IMG/VR virus record: IMGVR_UViG_3300027777_000057
Location: 1-46,928 of that record
Length of the DNA: 46,928 nucleotides
Source: a virus
Direction: 5' to 3' (one strand)
Of this stretch, positions 45,047 through 46,928 are shown in pieces. Each line of letters opens with the position of its first letter. The first letter of the stretch is position 1. Made by a program: the position numbers and the translations under genes. The notes beneath the pieces are model-generated. The model saw only the letters and a list, made by a program, of their open reading frames with translations, made no database searches and was not told the origin of the DNA.

Positions 45047-46928
45047 TAGACTACAGAGCTAACTAAGTCCTTACGTAATGCCTCATCCCAATGTTCAGAC
45101 ATCATATTTAGAATATCTACATGTGTAAAGCCATTGTTCAACAACAATGCTGCATCATGCATAGAACGAGTTGAGAAGTTCTCACCATCTACTTTCTTAG
45201 TAACATAGTTACGAACCTTCTTAAAGAAACTGTGGTGTTTACCAGCAATATTCTTCTCAAGCTTCTCATCATAATCAATGAAGATACGACACATCTTGAA
45301 ACGATCTAAGAACGCAGCATCTTGCATCTCACGCCCTTGATATTCTACAGAACCAGAACCCCAGGTATTACCTGCTAGAATACAATAGAAATCCTTGTGC
45401 TTCTTAGCTATAGTTTTACCTTTTCTGTTTGGTACAGCAATAATACCAGTTCTGTCGAATGCAGCATTTAGTACAACTGCAATAGATGGAGACATAGAAT
45501 CATACTCGTCAACAAGAAATACACCACCATTCTCATAAAAATCTAAGAATGAAGATTCTACATAACCATCAATGTTAGCAAAACCTACCAACTCTGACTT
45601 AGAAGCTTCTAGATTACAAGAGAATGCACCATAACGCAAGTTCATAACTTCAGCTGCTTGCTTAGCCATAGTTGATTTACCTGATCCTGAAGGACCTACA
45701 ATCATAGCTTGCTTAAACAACTGTAGAAATGTTACCATCTTTGGTAATTGCTCATGCTTGTCTTCCAAAGAGAATTCATATTTCTTCTCTTGTCCCAGCT
45801 CAATAACAATTTGTTTAGAAGTCAAATAGTCTTCTATAACTTTTGTCTTGAACTCTACAAAATCACATGAAATAGTCTTTTCAACCTTTTCATATAATTC
45901 TGTCTCAATCATCTGCTTCTTCTTATCTATCAAAGCAGTGACATCTTCACGATGTTTCTCAAACTTCTTTTCAGACTCTCTGAAATGACTTTCTGTAGCT
46001 TGTTGCAATGCTGCTGATACAAGTTCAGGAGGAAGCGTTAATTGAAATCCACCTTTTGGTGTGTAATCGAACTCTTGTTGTGGAGGCATAGGCTTCTCTT
46101 GTTTTGGAATTTGTGTGAAAAATCTTTCTAAATCATTAATAGAATACTCTTGTTTAGATGAACTACGAGATACAAACCAATATCCTTTATTATTCCAACA
46201 CACTGCTTTAGCACGGTCTTTTAGGGATTGATCACCTTCTGGTGTTCTAGTCTTGCGTAAATATTCTGATAATCCAGGCGTAATAGTCTTACATTGTCCT
46301 TCTATAGGAAATGTAGCATCATCTTCTGCTTTTGGCGGAGGACTTGTAACAAGAGCAATAGCATCTGATGAATACCATCCATTAGAATCTACTTGATAAA
46401 ACGATTGTTCTAAACGTTCTACATAATATGTATCCGTCACTACAACATCTTTATCACTATCTTGTCGCCAACCATTGTGAAAAGTGACTGTATCACTTGT
46501 AGGTTTTACATTACAATATGAATTCAATGAGCGGTCTTCTATAGGTTTAATTCTAACTAATTGACCTATTGAAATATCAGGCACATCTTTAGATGATGAT
46601 GGTTCCAAATCAGCCCATTCACCAGATTTATAAACATAAATATCTGATTCATGAATCTTAAAATATATTACATCCTTAGCATCACCTAACCATTTTGCAG
46701 GAATGTATTTATCAATTTTATAAAGATTTCCTCCAAATGATCTAAATGAACATCCTACAGGATAACGCTCCATAGCTTCTTGTAATAGCTCATCTCTTTC
46801 ATGTACAAACTCAAGATCATACCGATCACCATAACCAATACGAGCCGTATCAGTTGTGCTATCTGTATACTTAATAATTACAGCACCGTCATTTTCTGAT
46901 TTATCTTTTATAATAGCAAGTTCACCTT
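45046..46928 (-). CDS. AAA+ ATPase of CobS/MoxR type (5' end outside window)
   Basis: The frame stays open to the right edge, so the ATG at 46773 (MERYPVGCSF) is probably internal. The N-terminal part holds repeated SH3-like or beta modules (ISIGQLVRIKPIEDRS; YYVERLEQSFYQVDSNGWYS). The AAA+ core has Walker A GPSGSGKST, Walker B GVFLVDEYDSM, the polar sensor CILAGNTWG and a downstream Arg-rich part (DAAFLDRFKMCRIFIDYDEK). Relatives include CobS of the aerobic cobaltochelatase and MoxR chaperones. With the overlapped partner it may remodel proteins or insert metal. The exact job is not known. Confidence 0.8.
   Translation of the reverse strand, partial: GELAIIKDKSENDGAVIIKYTDSTTDTARIGYGDRYDLEFVHERDELLQEAMERYPVGCSFRSFGGNLYKIDKYIPAKWLGDAKDVIYFKIHESDIYVYKSGEWADLEPSSSKDVPDISIGQLVRIKPIEDRSLNSYCNVKPTSDTVTFHNGWRQDSDKDVVVTDTYYVERLEQSFYQVDSNGWYSSDAIALVTSPPPKAEDDATFPIEGQCKTITPGLSEYLRKTRTPEGDQSLKDRAKAVCWNNKGYWFVSRSSSKQEYSINDLERFFTQIPKQEKPMPPQQEFDYTPKGGFQLTLPPELVSAALQQATESHFRESEKKFEKHREDVTALIDKKKQMIETELYEKVEKTISCDFVEFKTKVIEDYLTSKQIVIELGQEKKYEFSLEDKHEQLPKMVTFLQLFKQAMIVGPSGSGKSTMAKQAAEVMNLRYGAFSCNLEASKSELVGFANIDGYVESSFLDFYENGGVFLVDEYDSMSPSIAVVLNAAFDRTGIIAVPNRKGKTIAKKHKDFYCILAGNTWGSGSVEYQGREMQDAAFLDRFKMCRIFIDYDEKLEKNIAGKHHSFFKKVRNYVTKKVDGENFSTRSMHDAALLLNNGFTHVDILNMMSEHWDEALRKDLVSSVV

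Noticed and set aside
1-46928. CRISPR array, insertion sequence, integrase or attachment site
   Set aside because: No spaced direct repeats, transposase or integrase motifs were found. The only mobile parts are homing-type nucleases and one intron.

Overview
The window is one contiguous piece of the genome of a tailed, double-stranded DNA phage (Caudoviricetes) that probably infects a member of the Bacteroidota. The host guess rests on low G+C, the near absence of Shine-Dalgarno sequences before the ATGs, two plausible TAnnTTTG-type promoter elements, and small proteins that I remember from uncultured Bacteroidota phages. The genetic code is standard: TAA, TAG and TGA all end genes. No terminase, portal or major capsid gene lies in the window, so I do not assign a family. 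crAss-like or another large Bacteroidota phage lineage would fit the replication genes.

Layout. (1) 1-3020, + strand: the 3' end of a tail fibre with an intramolecular chaperone (S74-type) C-terminus, three tandem paralogous small proteins and one unknown. (2) 3013-5031, - strand: a large bifunctional glycosyltransferase whose C-terminal half looks like the autotransporter O-heptosyltransferases (TibC/Aah type), divergent from a DUF6165 gene. (3) 5440-7240, + strand: a structured RNA/terminator region, then a lysis cassette (two small membrane proteins, a unimolecular spanin, an M15-type peptidase). (4) 7237-11725, + strand: a GIY-YIG nuclease, small proteins, virion-like proteins with shared N-terminal modules and threonine-only tails, a DxD glycosyltransferase and a Dps/ferritin-like protein. 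(5) 11804-15568, + strand: tRNA-Trp, a protein joining a virion-type N-terminus to an LCIB-like carbonic anhydrase domain, a set of tiny lysine-rich proteins, and an endonuclease VII-type gene followed by a stray C-terminal fragment of the gene before it. (6) 15643-46928, - strand: three sugar or methyl transfer enzymes, then GroES-like, PhoH, NinG-like and DUF3310 genes, a dUTPase split by a group I intron carrying an HNH gene, RecA, B12-dependent ribonucleotide reductase, a PD-(D/E)XK nuclease, a uracil-DNA glycosylase-like protein, DnaG-type primase, an SSB-like protein, a RecA-like ATPase, SF2 and DnaB-like helicases, a phosphatase, family B DNA polymerase, many small unknowns, and an AAA+ ATPase with a partner protein at the right edge.

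How it fits together. The right two thirds is the nucleotide, replication and recombination module, read leftward as overlapping operons separated by strong hairpin terminators. The left third is the late module: tail tip and surface appendages, lysis, and small basic proteins that may be packaged or bind nucleic acid. Five sugar or methyl transfer genes sit in or beside the appendage genes, and two appendage proteins end in mucin-like threonine runs. This suggests a phage that decorates its own virion proteins or the host surface with sugars.

The most unusual items are the LCIB-like carbonic anhydrase domain on a virion-type N-terminus, the threonine tails next to a glycosyltransferase, the heptosyltransferase-like enzyme with its four-cysteine motif, the complete group I intron in the dUTPase gene, and a uracil-DNA glycosylase homologue with Cys in place of the catalytic Asp.
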